Below are positions 16,165 to 25,473 of a DNA stretch of 64,000 nt, piece after piece. This DNA comes from Chryseobacterium polytrichastri. GTDB lineage: Bacteria; Bacteroidota; Bacteroidia; Flavobacteriales; Weeksellaceae. The first letter of the stretch is position 1. Each line of letters starts with the position of its first letter. The DNA lies in NCBI RefSeq assembly GCF_900142445.1, contig NZ_FRAV01000018.1:1-64000 (forward strand). The letters are read 5' to 3'. The notes under the pieces were generated by a model that was not told the origin of the DNA, did no database searches, and was given only the letters and a program-made list of their open reading frames with translations. The position numbers were made by a program, and so were the translations under genes.

Positions 16165-17970
16165 ATGACAACAGAAAATAATCTTTCTGAAAACGAAGAA
16201 AATAAAATTTCTACCGAAGTATCTCAAGAAGAAACATCAGAAAACACTGTACCTGCAGAAGAAAATGCGCATGAAGATGAAGCAGAACATCATGAAGAGC
16301 ATGCAGATACTGATATTACACTAAGTGATGCTTTGAAAGAAATGGAAAAAATCATCAACACACCTAACGCAGGTGAAGATTTTAGAAAATTCAATCTATT
16401 AAAAGAAAAAGCAAGTCATTTTATCCACGATGAAGTGGAAGACAAAAAACACGAATATACTGATGGCGGAAATGCTCTTGAAAACTTTAGTTACGAGCAC
16501 CCTTCACAAGCAAAATTTTCGGCCCTGATTAATATTTTCAGAGAAAAGCACGATGATTTTCAAAAAGGACAGGAGGAAGAACAGAAAAAAAATCTGGACC
16601 ACCGTCAGAACATCATTGAAAGACTTAAAAACCTTTATACTAATTCTGAAGCAGGAACTAACCTTTTCAAATCTATTCGTGAGATAAAAGAAGAATGGTC
16701 ACATGCAGGACAAGTTGCAAAATCTGAATTCAAAATCCTTAACAATAACTATTTCCACCATTTGAATCAGTTTTATCAAATGTTGGATTTGAATAAAGAA
16801 TTTTTAGAGCAGGAATACAGCCACAATCTTGAAAAAAGACAACACATTATTGCTCGTGCAAAAGAATTACAAAACGAACCTGTAATTCAAAAAGCATTAA
16901 ATGAATTACAATATCTTCATAAACTTTGGAAAGAGGAAGCTGAGCCTGTAGCAGAAGAATTCCGTGAAAAAACTTGGGAAGAGTTTAAAGAAATTTCCAA
17001 TAAAATTCATGAAAGAAAGTCTGAACTTTCTGCAGCCATAGAATCTGAGCAAACTGAAAATTTTGAAAAGAAAAATCAGATTATTACAGAAATTAAAAAA
17101 CTTTCTGAGCCTTCTGATAATCCTAATCATAGCTATTGGCAAAACTCAATTAAAAGAGTTGAAGACCTACGTTCAGAGTTTTTAAAAACCGGAAGTGTTC
17201 CAAGAAAATTATCCAATCAAAACTGGAATGATTTTAAAACAACATTAAGAGCTTTTAATACTACTAAAAACAATTATTACAAGTCTTTAAAAGGATCTCA
17301 GCAGACTAATTTGGATGAAAAGTTAAAATTGATCCAAACTGCAAAAGACAATATGAATAACGAAGAATGGGATATCACAGTTCCATTGTTCAAAAAATTA
17401 CAGGAAGACTGGAAAAAAATTGGTCACGTTCCAAAGAGCATGACAAATAAGATTTGGGACGAATTCCGTGATGCATGTAATACTTTCTTCAACAACTACA
17501 GAGAAAAAAGTAACGCTTCTACTGATAACTGGAAAGAAAATTACAAGCATAAAAAAGAGATTCTTGAAGACTTAAAAACAGTTTCAGATGAAGAAGGAAG
17601 TGTTGAAAGAATTGAAGCTATAAAATCTGCTTGGAACAACATTGGAAAAGTTCCTAGAGATAAAATTGCCATCAATTCTGAATTCAACAAAACATTGAGA
17701 GAGAAATTGAAATTGAATAAAATCAATGAACTTGAACTTAAAGAAGAGGGACTTTCTGAAAACCAATTGACCGACAAAGCAAGAAAAATAAAGAGCCAAA
17801 TCTCGGATCTTGAAGCTGAAATCGTAAAATTAGAAAACAACTTAGCATTCTTCAACAAACCTTCAAGAGAAAACCCTATGTTAAGAGACACTTTCATTAT
17901 GATTGATGAAAAGAAAGCTCATTTGGAATCTTTAAAACAAAATCTTCACAACATTATCGCTGGAGAATAA
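16165..17970 (+). CDS. DUF349 domain-containing coiled-coil protein
   Basis: The 601-residue protein begins with an acidic, low-complexity segment (Glu/His-rich, about 1-55). It continues as helical DUF349 repeats with recurring spacing of W-x-x-I/A-G-x-V/A-P motifs (KEEWSHAGQVAKSEF, RSEFLKTGSVPRKLSNQNW, QEDWKKIGHVPKSM, KSAWNNIGKVPRDK), and it ends in a coiled coil. The molecular role of DUF349 proteins is not settled. The frame is open back to 16108, but 16165 gives the natural N-terminus (MTTENN). It follows aroE and ends at a terminator. Confidence 0.9.
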   Translation: MTTENNLSENEENKISTEVSQEETSENTVPAEENAHEDEAEHHEEHADTDITLSDALKEMEKIINTPNAGEDFRKFNLLKEKASHFIHDEVEDKKHEYTDGGNALENFSYEHPSQAKFSALINIFREKHDDFQKGQEEEQKKNLDHRQNIIERLKNLYTNSEAGTNLFKSIREIKEEWSHAGQVAKSEFKILNNNYFHHLNQFYQMLDLNKEFLEQEYSHNLEKRQHIIARAKELQNEPVIQKALNELQYLHKLWKEEAEPVAEEFREKTWEEFKEISNKIHERKSELSAAIESEQTENFEKKNQIITEIKKLSEPSDNPNHSYWQNSIKRVEDLRSEFLKTGSVPRKLSNQNWNDFKTTLRAFNTTKNNYYKSLKGSQQTNLDEKLKLIQTAKDNMNNEEWDITVPLFKKLQEDWKKIGHVPKSMTNKIWDEFRDACNTFFNNYREKSNASTDNWKENYKHKKEILEDLKTVSDEEGSVERIEAIKSAWNNIGKVPRDKIAINSEFNKTLREKLKLNKINELELKEEGLSENQLTDKARKIKSQISDLEAEIVKLENNLAFFNKPSRENPMLRDTFIMIDEKKAHLESLKQNLHNIIAGE

Positions 17971-17990
17971 AATAATTAAAAAATCTAAAA

Positions 17991-18025
17991 AAAGGCGGAG
18001 CAAAGAAATTTGTCTTCGCCTTTTT
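17991..18025 (+). terminator. Terminator after the DUF349 gene
   Basis: AAAGGCG (17991-17997) pairs with CGCCTTT (18017-18023), extended inward by an imperfect stem and followed by T. ribD starts 8 bp later. Confidence 0.85.
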
Positions 18026-18032
18026 CATTACT

Positions 18033-19052
18033 ATGCAGGACGAATTATATATAAAAAGATGTATTGAATTAGCTCAAAAAGCTTTAGGCAAAACATATCC
18101 AAACCCTTTGGTCGGAAGCGTTATTGTTCATAATGGAGAAATTATCGGGGAAGGTTATCACCATAAAGCAGGTGAAGCTCATGCAGAGATCAACGCAATT
18201 AATTCAGTGAAAAACAAAGAGCTCATTTCTGAATCCACAATTTATGTTTCCCTTGAACCTTGTGCCCATTATGGAAAAACTCCGCCTTGTGCTTTAAAAA
18301 TAAAAGAACTTGGTTTTAAAAAAGTAGTGATTGGAGCAATGGATTCTCATGACAAAGTAAATGGGAAAGGTAAAAAAATCATTCAGGATGCCGGAATAGA
18401 AGTTATCTCTGGTGTTTTAGAAAATGAATGCATTGAACTTAATAAAAGATTTTTCACCTATCATGAAAAGCAAAGGCCTTTTATCATTTTAAAATGGGCA
18501 GAATCCGGAGATCGGTTTATGGATAAAGATTTCAAACCCTACTCTATTTCAAATTCTTTGGCGAATCAATTCGTTCATCAATTAAGAGCCGACGAACATG
18601 CTATATTAGTTGGAACCCAAACTGCTTTGAATGATAATCCAAGTCTGACCGTGAGAAATGTTGAAGGCGAAAATCCTGTGAGAATTTTAATTGATTTTGA
18701 TTTAAAAGTTCCTATAGATTTTAAAATATTTAATAATGAAGCAAAAACTTTAGTTTTCAATTCAATAAAAGAAGGAACAGAAAATAATATTCATTTTATT
18801 AAAATTAAAAAAGAGAATTTCTTATCAGATCTAATGAATGCTTTATATAAAGAACAAATTCAATCTGTAATTATTGAAGGCGGAAGTTTTACTTTACAGC
18901 AGTTCATTGATGCCAATCTTTGGGATGAAGCCATTGTTATTAAAAATGAAAATTTGAAGCTGGAGAATGGAACAAAGGCTCCGGAATTTGATTTAAAACC
19001 TAATAGGATTGAACGTTTTAGAGACAATTCAATCCAGTTTTACAAGAAATAA
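18033..19052 (+). CDS. ribD: Bifunctional riboflavin biosynthesis deaminase/reductase RibD
   Basis: The 339-residue enzyme carries out two consecutive steps of riboflavin synthesis: deamination and then ribosyl reduction of the pyrimidine intermediate. The N-terminal deaminase domain has the zinc ligands His50 (HAE, with catalytic Glu52), Cys77 and Cys86 in PCAHYGKTPPC. The C-terminal reductase domain (about 145-339) includes LKWAESGDRFM, the GTQTALNDNPSLTVR region and the IIEGGSFTLQQF motif. It begins right after a terminator and is followed 7 bp later by an IMPACT-family gene, with which it is probably co-transcribed. Confidence 0.96.
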   Translation: MQDELYIKRCIELAQKALGKTYPNPLVGSVIVHNGEIIGEGYHHKAGEAHAEINAINSVKNKELISESTIYVSLEPCAHYGKTPPCALKIKELGFKKVVIGAMDSHDKVNGKGKKIIQDAGIEVISGVLENECIELNKRFFTYHEKQRPFIILKWAESGDRFMDKDFKPYSISNSLANQFVHQLRADEHAILVGTQTALNDNPSLTVRNVEGENPVRILIDFDLKVPIDFKIFNNEAKTLVFNSIKEGTENNIHFIKIKKENFLSDLMNALYKEQIQSVIIEGGSFTLQQFIDANLWDEAIVIKNENLKLENGTKAPEFDLKPNRIERFRDNSIQFYKK

Positions 19053-19059
19053 GGATATA

Positions 19060-19665
19060 ATGCAGTTCGAATACAAAACCATTGAAAAACCCATAGAAAA
19101 TACTTTATTAAAAGAAAAGGGAAGCAAGTTCATCGGATTTGCTTTTCCGATAAATAATGAAGTAGAACTCAAAGCTGCTTTAGAAAAAATAAGAACAGAG
19201 CATCCAAAAGCTACGCATCATTGTTATGCTTTCAGAATGGGTCTTAATGGAGAAAATTACAGAGCGAATGATGACGGTGAACCCTCAGGAAGTGCCGGGT
19301 TACCAATTTACAATCAATTATTAGCTCATGAGATCACTAATGTTTTGGTGATTTCAGTTCGTTATTATGGGGGAACAAAATTAGGGGTTTCAGGCTTGGT
19401 AAAAGCGTACAAAGAATGTGCAAAGATTACATTAGAAGAAGCCAATATTATCACTAAAGAATTAGAAACACAAATAGAGATTCAATTTAGTTTTAATCAA
19501 CAAAATATCATCTTCACTTTGCTATCTAAATTTGATGCGAAGGTTTTAAATTTTGACGCCAATGAAAACTGCATTCTCACCGCTTCATTAAAAATAGCAC
19601 AAAAAGAAAGCATCTCTGACAAATTGACAGAGATGCAGAATATTTCTTTTGAGTTTACTGATTAA
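19060..19665 (+). CDS. IMPACT/YigZ family protein
   Basis: The 201-residue protein has the UPF0029 N-terminal domain with the signature GSKFIGFAFP, ATHHCYAF, NDDGEPSGSAGLPI and VRYYGGTKLGVSGLVKAY, followed by the smaller C-terminal alpha/beta domain. Bacterial YigZ proteins are linked to translation or nucleotide metabolism, but no reaction is established. The start at 19060 is used because the longer open frame overlaps ribD. It ends head-to-head with the zinc peptidase gene, their 3' ends overlapping by 4 bp. Confidence 0.93.
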   Translation: MQFEYKTIEKPIENTLLKEKGSKFIGFAFPINNEVELKAALEKIRTEHPKATHHCYAFRMGLNGENYRANDDGEPSGSAGLPIYNQLLAHEITNVLVISVRYYGGTKLGVSGLVKAYKECAKITLEEANIITKELETQIEIQFSFNQQNIIFTLLSKFDAKVLNFDANENCILTASLKIAQKESISDKLTEMQNISFEFTD

Positions 19666-20372
19666 TTTCGTCTTCCTCCCAGCAATAAAGATCCCCAGTA
19701 AAGAAGCTGTACTAATGAACCGATAGCAGCGACAACATATGTTCTTGCAGCCCATTTTAAGCTATCCTGAACACCAACATATTCATCAGAAGTTACAGTT
19801 CCCGTATCTTTAAGCCATTTCATTGCTCTATTGCTTGCATCATACTCCACAGGAAGTGTTACAAAAGCGAAAAGAGTGGTAAAAGCAAACATTAAAACTC
19901 CGATTGCCAAAACAGCAGTATTACCATTAGGATTATCTATAGATCTGGTTGCAGCCATAATACCAATACCGGCAATAAGAACAAACTGCATTAAATTAGA
20001 ACTGATATTAACGATAGGAACCAATTTAGAACGCAGTTCAAGCATTGAATACCCTACCGTATGTTGCACCGCATGACCACATTCGTGAGCAGCAACAGCA
20101 GCAGCAGCAGCATTTCTCTGCATATAAACACCTTCTGAAAGATTAACTGTTTTATCTGCAGGATTATAGTGATCCGTCAATTGTCCAGGAACCGAAATCA
20201 CCTGAACATCATTAATTCCATTATCTCTCAACATTTTTTCAGCAACTTCTTTTCCTGAAAGTCCATTTCTAAGGTGTACATTAGAATAATAAGCAAACTT
20301 GGATTTCAATTTTGATGAAACATACCAGCTTACCAACATTGAAATACCAATAATAATATAATAACCAATCAT
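19662..20372 (-). CDS. YugP-type zinc metallopeptidase, membrane-bound
   Basis: This 236-residue integral membrane protein belongs to the neutral zinc metallopeptidase family (YugP-like). The N-terminus is a membrane anchor (IIIGISMLVSWYV), the catalytic motif HECGH lies in AAAVAAHECGHAVQH, and three hydrophobic helices follow, with the conserved LPVEYDASNRA that supplies a downstream Glu. It presumably cleaves membrane-associated substrates; none are known. It is monocistronic and convergent with the IMPACT-family gene. Confidence 0.92.
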   Translation of the reverse strand: MIGYYIIIGISMLVSWYVSSKLKSKFAYYSNVHLRNGLSGKEVAEKMLRDNGINDVQVISVPGQLTDHYNPADKTVNLSEGVYMQRNAAAAAVAAHECGHAVQHTVGYSMLELRSKLVPIVNISSNLMQFVLIAGIGIMAATRSIDNPNGNTAVLAIGVLMFAFTTLFAFVTLPVEYDASNRAMKWLKDTGTVTSDEYVGVQDSLKWAARTYVVAAIGSLVQLLYWGSLLLGGRRN

Positions 20373-20447
20373 TTTTATTAAATTTTTATGTGTATTTTTA
20401 AGCTTTAAGATGTAAAAACTGTGCCAAAGTATTACATTTTATTTATT

Positions 20448-20455
20448 TATATTTG
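20448..20455 (+). promoter_or_regulatory. -7 promoter box of the GNAT-like gene
   Basis: A perfect TAtaTTTG lies 24 bp upstream of the start codon at 20480. Confidence 0.6.
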
Positions 20456-20479
20456 TTCTACAATTAGCCCTATTAAACT

Positions 20480-21613
20480 ATGTCTACAGTTGCAATTATT
20501 GAAGTAAAAACCCAAAGTGAATTAAAACAATTTGTAAGGTTTCCAATGGATTTGTATAAAAACAATCCTTACTATGTTCCTTCTTTTATTAAGGATGAAT
20601 TTAAAATTTGGGACTCTAAAGAAAATCCGGCTTTAAACTATTCAGAATCAAAACAATTTCTAGCAATAAAAAACAACAAAGTAGTAGGAAGAATTGCAGT
20701 TATTATTAACCATAAGGAAGAGAAAGAATTAGGTATCAAAAAAGTTCGTTTCGGATGGATAGATTTTATTGATGACAAAGAAGTTTCAGCAGCTTTAATT
20801 CAAAAAGCAATAGACTACGCTAAAGAAAACAACATCGACAAAATTGAAGGCCCTATGGGTTTCACCAATCTTGACAAGGCAGGAATGCTAACGATGGGCT
20901 TTGATAAACTGGCAACAATGATTGGAATTTATAATCACGAATACTACCCTAAACATCTTGAAGAACTTGGACTGACAAAAGAGAAAGAATGGGTAGAATT
21001 TGAAATGAATTTCCCTAAAATTTTACCTGCAAAAGTAGAAAAATTCAGTGGCTTAATTGCTCAGAAATATAAGCTTAAAGTATTACATTTCAAGTCAAAA
21101 GAAGAAATTTTACCTTATGTAGAACCTATGTTTAAATTGTTGGATGAAACTTATAAACATCTTTCAACATATACTCCGATTTCTGATGAACAAATCCAGA
21201 CCTACAGAGAAAAATACTTCCCTTTTATCGATAAAAACTATGTGATTTGTGTTGTTGATGAAAATCAGGAATTGGTTTCTTTTGCCATCACAATGCCTTC
21301 ATATTCAAGAGCTTTACAAAAATCAAAAGGTAAATTGTTTCCATTCGGATGGTGGCACTTTTTACAGGCCAGTAAGAAAAATGACAGAGCAAACTTTTAC
21401 CTTATAGGAATTCACCCTGAATACCAGAGACGTGGCGTAACTGCTATTATTTTCAAAGAAATATTTGTTCGATTTACAAGTATGGGAATTGATTTTGCAG
21501 AAACCAACCCAGAATTAGAAGAAAATAAAAGTGTACAGGTTCTTTGGCAGGATTACAACCCTGTAAATCACAAAAGAAGAAGAACATATTCTTTGAATAT
21601 AAGTAATGAATAA
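20480..21613 (+). CDS. GNAT-fold acyltransferase-like protein
   Basis: The 377-residue cytoplasmic protein appears to contain one or two acyl-CoA N-acyltransferase folds. The N-terminal part has FVRFPMDLYKNNPYYVP, followed by NKVVGRIAVIIN and FGWIDF. The C-terminal part holds the clearest acetyl-CoA motif, LIGIHPEYQRRGVTAIIF, followed by ETNPELEENKSVQVLW. Proteins of this type are common single-copy genes in Bacteroidota, usually labelled GNAT or hypothetical, and the substrate is unknown. It has its own promoter and is followed by a small membrane protein gene. Confidence 0.8.
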   Translation: MSTVAIIEVKTQSELKQFVRFPMDLYKNNPYYVPSFIKDEFKIWDSKENPALNYSESKQFLAIKNNKVVGRIAVIINHKEEKELGIKKVRFGWIDFIDDKEVSAALIQKAIDYAKENNIDKIEGPMGFTNLDKAGMLTMGFDKLATMIGIYNHEYYPKHLEELGLTKEKEWVEFEMNFPKILPAKVEKFSGLIAQKYKLKVLHFKSKEEILPYVEPMFKLLDETYKHLSTYTPISDEQIQTYREKYFPFIDKNYVICVVDENQELVSFAITMPSYSRALQKSKGKLFPFGWWHFLQASKKNDRANFYLIGIHPEYQRRGVTAIIFKEIFVRFTSMGIDFAETNPELEENKSVQVLWQDYNPVNHKRRRTYSLNISNE

Positions 21614-21693
21614 TTGGTAATGAGTACTCTTAGCCTATTCTCAACACACTCAATAACTTCATCCCTAAAACTCTCAAACCCTACCACCCAATA

Positions 21694-21870
21694 ATGAAGC
21701 CGCAACTCCTTATTTTCGCAAGTTTAATCTTAGGATTTATTGTTTATAACTTCTTTTTTGCCATCAAAGACGATAGAACAAATACCGTTGTCAACATTCT
21801 ATATGCAAGTATTCTTTTTGCTTATATCTCTTTTATGGCCTATACTCTCCTTAAAAAAATGAGGAAATAG
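21694..21870 (+). CDS. Small 58-residue membrane protein, two predicted helices
   Basis: A short ORF begins MKPQLLIFASLILGFIVYNF and continues with KDDRTNTVVNILYASILF, AYISFMAYTLL and a basic KKMRK end. Two hydrophobic helices separated by a charged KDDR loop are clear, and the positive C-terminus suits a cytoplasmic tail. I do not recognise the family. It lies between the GNAT-like gene and the nuoA promoter on the same strand. Coding potential rests only on the clean hydrophobic pattern and typical codon use. Confidence 0.6.
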   Translation: MKPQLLIFASLILGFIVYNFFFAIKDDRTNTVVNILYASILFAYISFMAYTLLKKMRK

Positions 21871-21960
21871 CAGCTATTTTTATTGATTCTAAATTACCAC
21901 TTTTCCTAATTTTAATCCCACTTTTAAGGTTATTAATTTCATGCTTTATTCTTTATTCGC

Positions 21961-21968
21961 TAAATTTG
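21961..21968 (+). promoter_or_regulatory. -7 promoter box of the nuo operon
   Basis: A perfect TAaaTTTG lies 23 bp before the nuoA start. No good -33 TTG element is apparent. It is the only clear promoter for the whole cluster. Confidence 0.65.
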
Positions 21969-21991
21969 CAAATTGAGATAATAATGTAAAA

Positions 21992-22363
21992 ATGAATTTA
22001 CCTGAAAGTTATATTCCAATCCTTATCCAAGCCGGTGTTGCGGTTGCTTTCGTAGCAGTTTCATTACTTGGAGCGCATTTTCTAGGTCCACAACAGAAAA
22101 AAGGAAATTCTGTTAAAAACCAGAGCTGGGAATGTGGAGTTCCTGTAGAAGGAAATGCCAGAACGCCGTTTTCTATCAAGTATTTCTTGACTGCGGTATT
22201 ATTCGTATTATTCGATATTGAAATCGTATTTTTTTACCCGTATGCTGTTAACTTCAGAGAATTCGGATTTGAAGGATTCTTTGCTGTACTTACATTCGTA
22301 GCAATTTTCTTCGTAGCATTTTTCTACGTTTGGAAGCGTGGCGCATTAGATTGGGATAAATAA
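21992..22363 (+). CDS. nuoA: NADH-quinone oxidoreductase subunit A
   Basis: The 123-residue membrane subunit of complex I has three transmembrane helices. The conserved loop between helices 1 and 2 contains WECGVPVEGNARTPFSIKYF, and the second helix contains VLFDIEIVFFYP. It forms part of the proton-pumping arm near the quinone channel. It opens a complete nuoA-N operon in the canonical order, 23 bp before nuoB. Confidence 0.97.
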   Translation: MNLPESYIPILIQAGVAVAFVAVSLLGAHFLGPQQKKGNSVKNQSWECGVPVEGNARTPFSIKYFLTAVLFVLFDIEIVFFYPYAVNFREFGFEGFFAVLTFVAIFFVAFFYVWKRGALDWDK

Positions 22364-22386
22364 ATAAAACTTAAGAAGAAGAAATT

Positions 22387-22947
22387 ATGTCAGATCAAAA
22401 ACCAGTAATAAGAACAGATGCACCTGCTCCCGAAGGATTTGAAGGAGAAGGCTTTTTCGCAACGAAACTGAGCAGCGTAATCGGGATGGCTAGAAAGTTC
22501 TCTCTTTGGCCTTTACCATTTGCAACCTCTTGTTGTGGTATCGAGTTTATGGCTACATTGAACCCTACTTATGATGCTTCAAGATTTGGGATGGAAAGAA
22601 ACTCTTTCTCACCAAGACAGGCAGATATGTTGATGGTTTGTGGAACGATATCTAAAAAATTAGGCCCCGTCCTAAAAGAAGTATACACTCAAATGGCTGA
22701 GCCAAAATGGGTAGTTGCTGTTGGAGCTTGTGCTTCAAGTGGTGGTATTTTTGATACGTACTCTGTTTTACAGGGAATTGATAAAATCATCCCAGTTGAC
22801 GTTTACGTTCCAGGATGCCCGCCAAGACCGGAGCAGATTATTGAAGGTGTAATGCAGGTTCAGGCTTTAGCAGAAAGCGAAAGCATCAGAAGAAGAGATA
22901 TGCCTGAGTATCAGAAATTATTAGATTCTTACAACATAAGCAACTAA
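22387..22947 (+). CDS. nuoB: NADH-quinone oxidoreductase subunit B
   Basis: The 186-residue peripheral subunit carries cluster N2, the last iron-sulfur centre before quinone. The ligand cysteines are visible as TSCCGIEFM, then [12 protein letters not shown] and [12 protein letters not shown]. It sits at the junction of the peripheral and membrane arms, next to NuoD. nuoC follows after 5 bp. The N-terminal ~20 residues ([20 protein letters not shown]) are a lineage-specific extension. Confidence 0.97.
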   Translation: MSDQKPVIRTDAPAPEGFEGEGFFATKLSSVIGMARKFSLWPLPFATSCCGIEFMATLNPTYDASRFGMERNSFSPRQADMLMVCGTISKKLGPVLKEVYTQMAEPKWVVAVGACASSGGIFDTYSVLQGIDKIIPVDVYVPGCPPRPEQIIEGVMQVQALAESESIRRRDMPEYQKLLDSYNISN

Positions 22948-22952
22948 CGGAA

Positions 22953-23447
22953 ATGACGAACGAATTTGTATTAGAAGCAATCACAAGAGAATTTCCGGAA
23001 TCTGTAATCTCAAGTTCAGAACCTTACGGAATGCTAACGGTTGAAGTGAAGAAAGAGGATATCAAAAAGATCATTCACTATCTTAAAGATTCATCGTTGG
23101 AGTTTAATTTCCTTACAGATATTTGTGGAATCCATTACCCAGAATTTCCGGAGAAAGAAATAGGTGTTGTATATCATTTACATAATATGATGGCCAATTT
23201 CAGAATCCGTTTGAAGATTTTTATGTCCAGAGAAAATATCGAAGTTGATTCTCTTGTAGAATTATACGCCGGAGCTAACTGGATGGAAAGAGAAACTTTT
23301 GATTTCTACGGAATTAAATTTAAAGGACACCCTGATCTTAGAGCTATTTTAAATATGGAAGATCTTGGATACCACCCAATGTTGAAAGAGTATCGTCTTG
23401 AAGATGGCACAAGAACAGACAAGAACGATAGCATGTTCGGAAGATAA
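22953..23447 (+). CDS. nuoC: NADH-quinone oxidoreductase subunit C
   Basis: The 164-residue subunit is the 30-kDa homologue, with the signature ERETFDFYGIKFKGHPDLRAIL and an N-terminal ferredoxin-like fold. It stays separate from NuoD here, unlike the E. coli NuoCD fusion. It binds NuoD and NuoB in the peripheral arm. The 74-bp spacer to nuoD is unusual: it consists largely of 7-bp repeats. Confidence 0.96.
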   Translation: MTNEFVLEAITREFPESVISSSEPYGMLTVEVKKEDIKKIIHYLKDSSLEFNFLTDICGIHYPEFPEKEIGVVYHLHNMMANFRIRLKIFMSRENIEVDSLVELYAGANWMERETFDFYGIKFKGHPDLRAILNMEDLGYHPMLKEYRLEDGTRTDKNDSMFGR

Positions 23448-23455
23448 AAATAATG

Positions 23456-23511
23456 CAATAAGCAATAAGCAATAAGCAGCAAGCTTAAAGCCTAACGCCT
23501 AGCGCCTAAAG
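23456..23511 (+). repeat. Heptad tandem repeat in the nuoC-nuoD spacer
   Basis: Eight consecutive 7-bp units run in register: CAATAAG three times, then CAGCAAG, CTTAAAG, CCTAACG, CCTAGCG and CCTAAAG. All begin with C and end with G. The array stops 10 bp before the nuoD ATG. Confidence 0.85.
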
Positions 23512-23521
23512 CATTTATATT

Positions 23522-24745
23522 ATGAAAGATAACTCATTATCTAATATACTAAACCAGTACGACAGTAAGGAGCAAATTGATGGTCAATTATACACCCTTA
23601 ATTTAGGACCTACTCACCCTGCTACTCACGGGATTTTCCAGAATATCTTAACGATGGACGGAGAAAGAATCCTTCACGCAGAGCAGACCGTGGGATATAT
23701 CCACAGAGCATTTGAAAAGATTTCTGAAAAAAGAAATTATTCTCAGATCACTACCCTTACCGACCGTATGAATTACTGCTCTGCACCAATCAACAATTTA
23801 GGTTGGCATATGACAGTTGAGAAGCTAATTGGAGTTGAAGTTCCTAAGCGTGTAGATTACATGCGTGTAATTTTGATGGAATTAGCAAGAATCGGTGATC
23901 ACCTTATTTGTAATGGGGTAACCGGAATGGATGCAGGAGCAATTACAGGTCTTACCTATATGTTTATCGAAAGAGAACGTATTTATGATATGTATGAGCA
24001 GATTTGTGGAGCAAGAATGACAACCAATATGGGAAGAATCGGAGGTTTTGAAAGAGATTTCACTCCAAAATTCCATGAGTTACTGAAAGATTTCTTAAAA
24101 ACTTTCCCTGCAAGATTTGCAGAATTCGGTCAATTATTAGAAAGAAACCGAATCTTTATGGACAGAACCATCGGAGCAGGAGCAATTTCTGCAGAAAGAG
24201 CATTAAGCTATGGTTTTACAGGCCCAAATTTACGTGCAGCAGGTGTAGATTATGATGTAAGAGTTGCACAACCTTATTCTTCTTACGAAGATTTCGACTT
24301 TATTATTCCAGTAGGAACTTCTGGTGACACATACGACCGTTTCATGGTTCGTCAACAGGAAATCTGGGAATCCCTTAAAATAATCAATCAAGCATACGAT
24401 AACCTTCCTGAAGGACCATTCCACGCGGATGTTCCTGATTTCTATTTACCGGAAAAAGCTGATGTTTACAGCAAAATGGAAGCATTAATTTACCATTTCA
24501 AAATCGTAATGGGAGAAACTGATGTTCCTAAAGGTGAAGTTTATCACCCTGTAGAAGGTGGAAACGGAGAATTAGGTTTCTATCTAGTGAGTGATGGTGG
24601 AAGAAGTCCTTACAGACTACACTTCAGAAGACCATGTTTTATCTACTACCAAGCCTATCCTGAGATGATTACAGGATCTGTAATCTCTGATGCGATTGTG
24701 ACAATGTGTAGTATGAATATTATTGCGGGAGAATTAGACGCATAA
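23522..24745 (+). CDS. nuoD: NADH-quinone oxidoreductase subunit D
   Basis: The 407-residue subunit is the 49-kDa homologue that forms the quinone-binding site with NuoB. Characteristic stretches include LGPTHPATHGIFQ near the N-terminus, GYIHRAFEKISE, TDRMNYCSAP, ELARIGDHL and the C-terminal LHFRRPCFIYYQAYPEMI. It derives from a hydrogenase large subunit but lacks the nickel-ligand cysteines, as expected. It is separated from nuoC and nuoE by repeat-bearing spacers. Confidence 0.97.
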   Translation: MKDNSLSNILNQYDSKEQIDGQLYTLNLGPTHPATHGIFQNILTMDGERILHAEQTVGYIHRAFEKISEKRNYSQITTLTDRMNYCSAPINNLGWHMTVEKLIGVEVPKRVDYMRVILMELARIGDHLICNGVTGMDAGAITGLTYMFIERERIYDMYEQICGARMTTNMGRIGGFERDFTPKFHELLKDFLKTFPARFAEFGQLLERNRIFMDRTIGAGAISAERALSYGFTGPNLRAAGVDYDVRVAQPYSSYEDFDFIIPVGTSGDTYDRFMVRQQEIWESLKIINQAYDNLPEGPFHADVPDFYLPEKADVYSKMEALIYHFKIVMGETDVPKGEVYHPVEGGNGELGFYLVSDGGRSPYRLHFRRPCFIYYQAYPEMITGSVISDAIVTMCSMNIIAGELDA

Positions 24746-24758
24746 TTGAAATTATAAA

Positions 24759-24874
24759 TTTTAGATTATAAATTAATCTAAAATAAGTGTTCAAGATAAA
24801 TTATAAAAAATGATAAGATTTTTAGACTATGATTTTTCATCTAAAATCTAGAATCTAAAATCTAAAATCTTTAA
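24759..24874 (+). repeat. Hairpin and TCTnnnA heptad array in the nuoD-nuoE spacer
   Basis: TTTTAGATT (24759-24767) and AATCTAAAA (24775-24783) form a perfect 9-bp stem. Further on, five heptads run in register from 24840 to 24874 (TCTAAAA, TCTAGAA, TCTAAAA, TCTAAAA, TCTTTAA), ending 2 bp before the nuoE ATG. Inverted AGA-containing relatives lie at 24816-24826. Confidence 0.8.
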
Positions 24875-24876
24875 AT

Positions 24877-25386
24877 ATGAGCGAAACAATAGCTTTTAAA
24901 CCGGAAAGTTTAGCACAGGTACATAAAATTATGACGAGATATCCTGAAGGTAGACAAAAATCTGCTCTTCTTCCTGTTCTACACATAGCACAGAAAGAAT
25001 TCGGAGGATGGTTAGACGTTCCTGTGATGGATTATGTTGCTGAATTATTAAGTATCAAGCCAATTGAAGTATATGAAGTAGCTACTTTTTATACCATGTT
25101 CAATATGAAACCGGTTGGTAAATATGTCTTGGAAGTTTGCAGAACCGGACCTTGTATGGTTTGCGGAAGCGAAAAAATCCTAGACCATATCAGAACTAAA
25201 CTGAACATTAAGGATGGAGAAACTACTGAAGACGGTATGTTTACCCTAAAACCGGCTGAATGTCTTGGGGCTTGTGGATATGCGCCAATGTTGCAGTTAG
25301 GAAAATTCTTTCATGAAAATTTAACAATAGAGAAAGTTGACGAAATCCTAGATCTTTGTAGAGAAGGACAAGTTGATTTGGGCTAA
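24877..25386 (+). CDS. nuoE: NADH-quinone oxidoreductase subunit E
   Basis: The 169-residue subunit is the 24-kDa thioredoxin-like protein that binds the off-path [2Fe-2S] cluster N1a. Its cysteines are seen in VCRTGPCMVCGSE and ECLGACGYAPM. The N-terminal helical region (YPEGRQKSALLPVLHIAQ) is typical. It forms the NADH-oxidising head with NuoF and NuoG. Confidence 0.97.
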   Translation: MSETIAFKPESLAQVHKIMTRYPEGRQKSALLPVLHIAQKEFGGWLDVPVMDYVAELLSIKPIEVYEVATFYTMFNMKPVGKYVLEVCRTGPCMVCGSEKILDHIRTKLNIKDGETTEDGMFTLKPAECLGACGYAPMLQLGKFFHENLTIEKVDEILDLCREGQVDLG

Positions 25387-25473
25387 ATAAATTTTAAATT
25401 AATTAAAAAAGGCGCAAAGCTATCACACCGAGCTTGTTGAAGTGTAAAAGCCATTCGCTAAAAGCATATAAAA

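Noticed and set aside
23456..23511. Short tandem repeats considered as a CRISPR array
   Set aside because: Unit is 7 bp with no spacers and no cas genes nearby.
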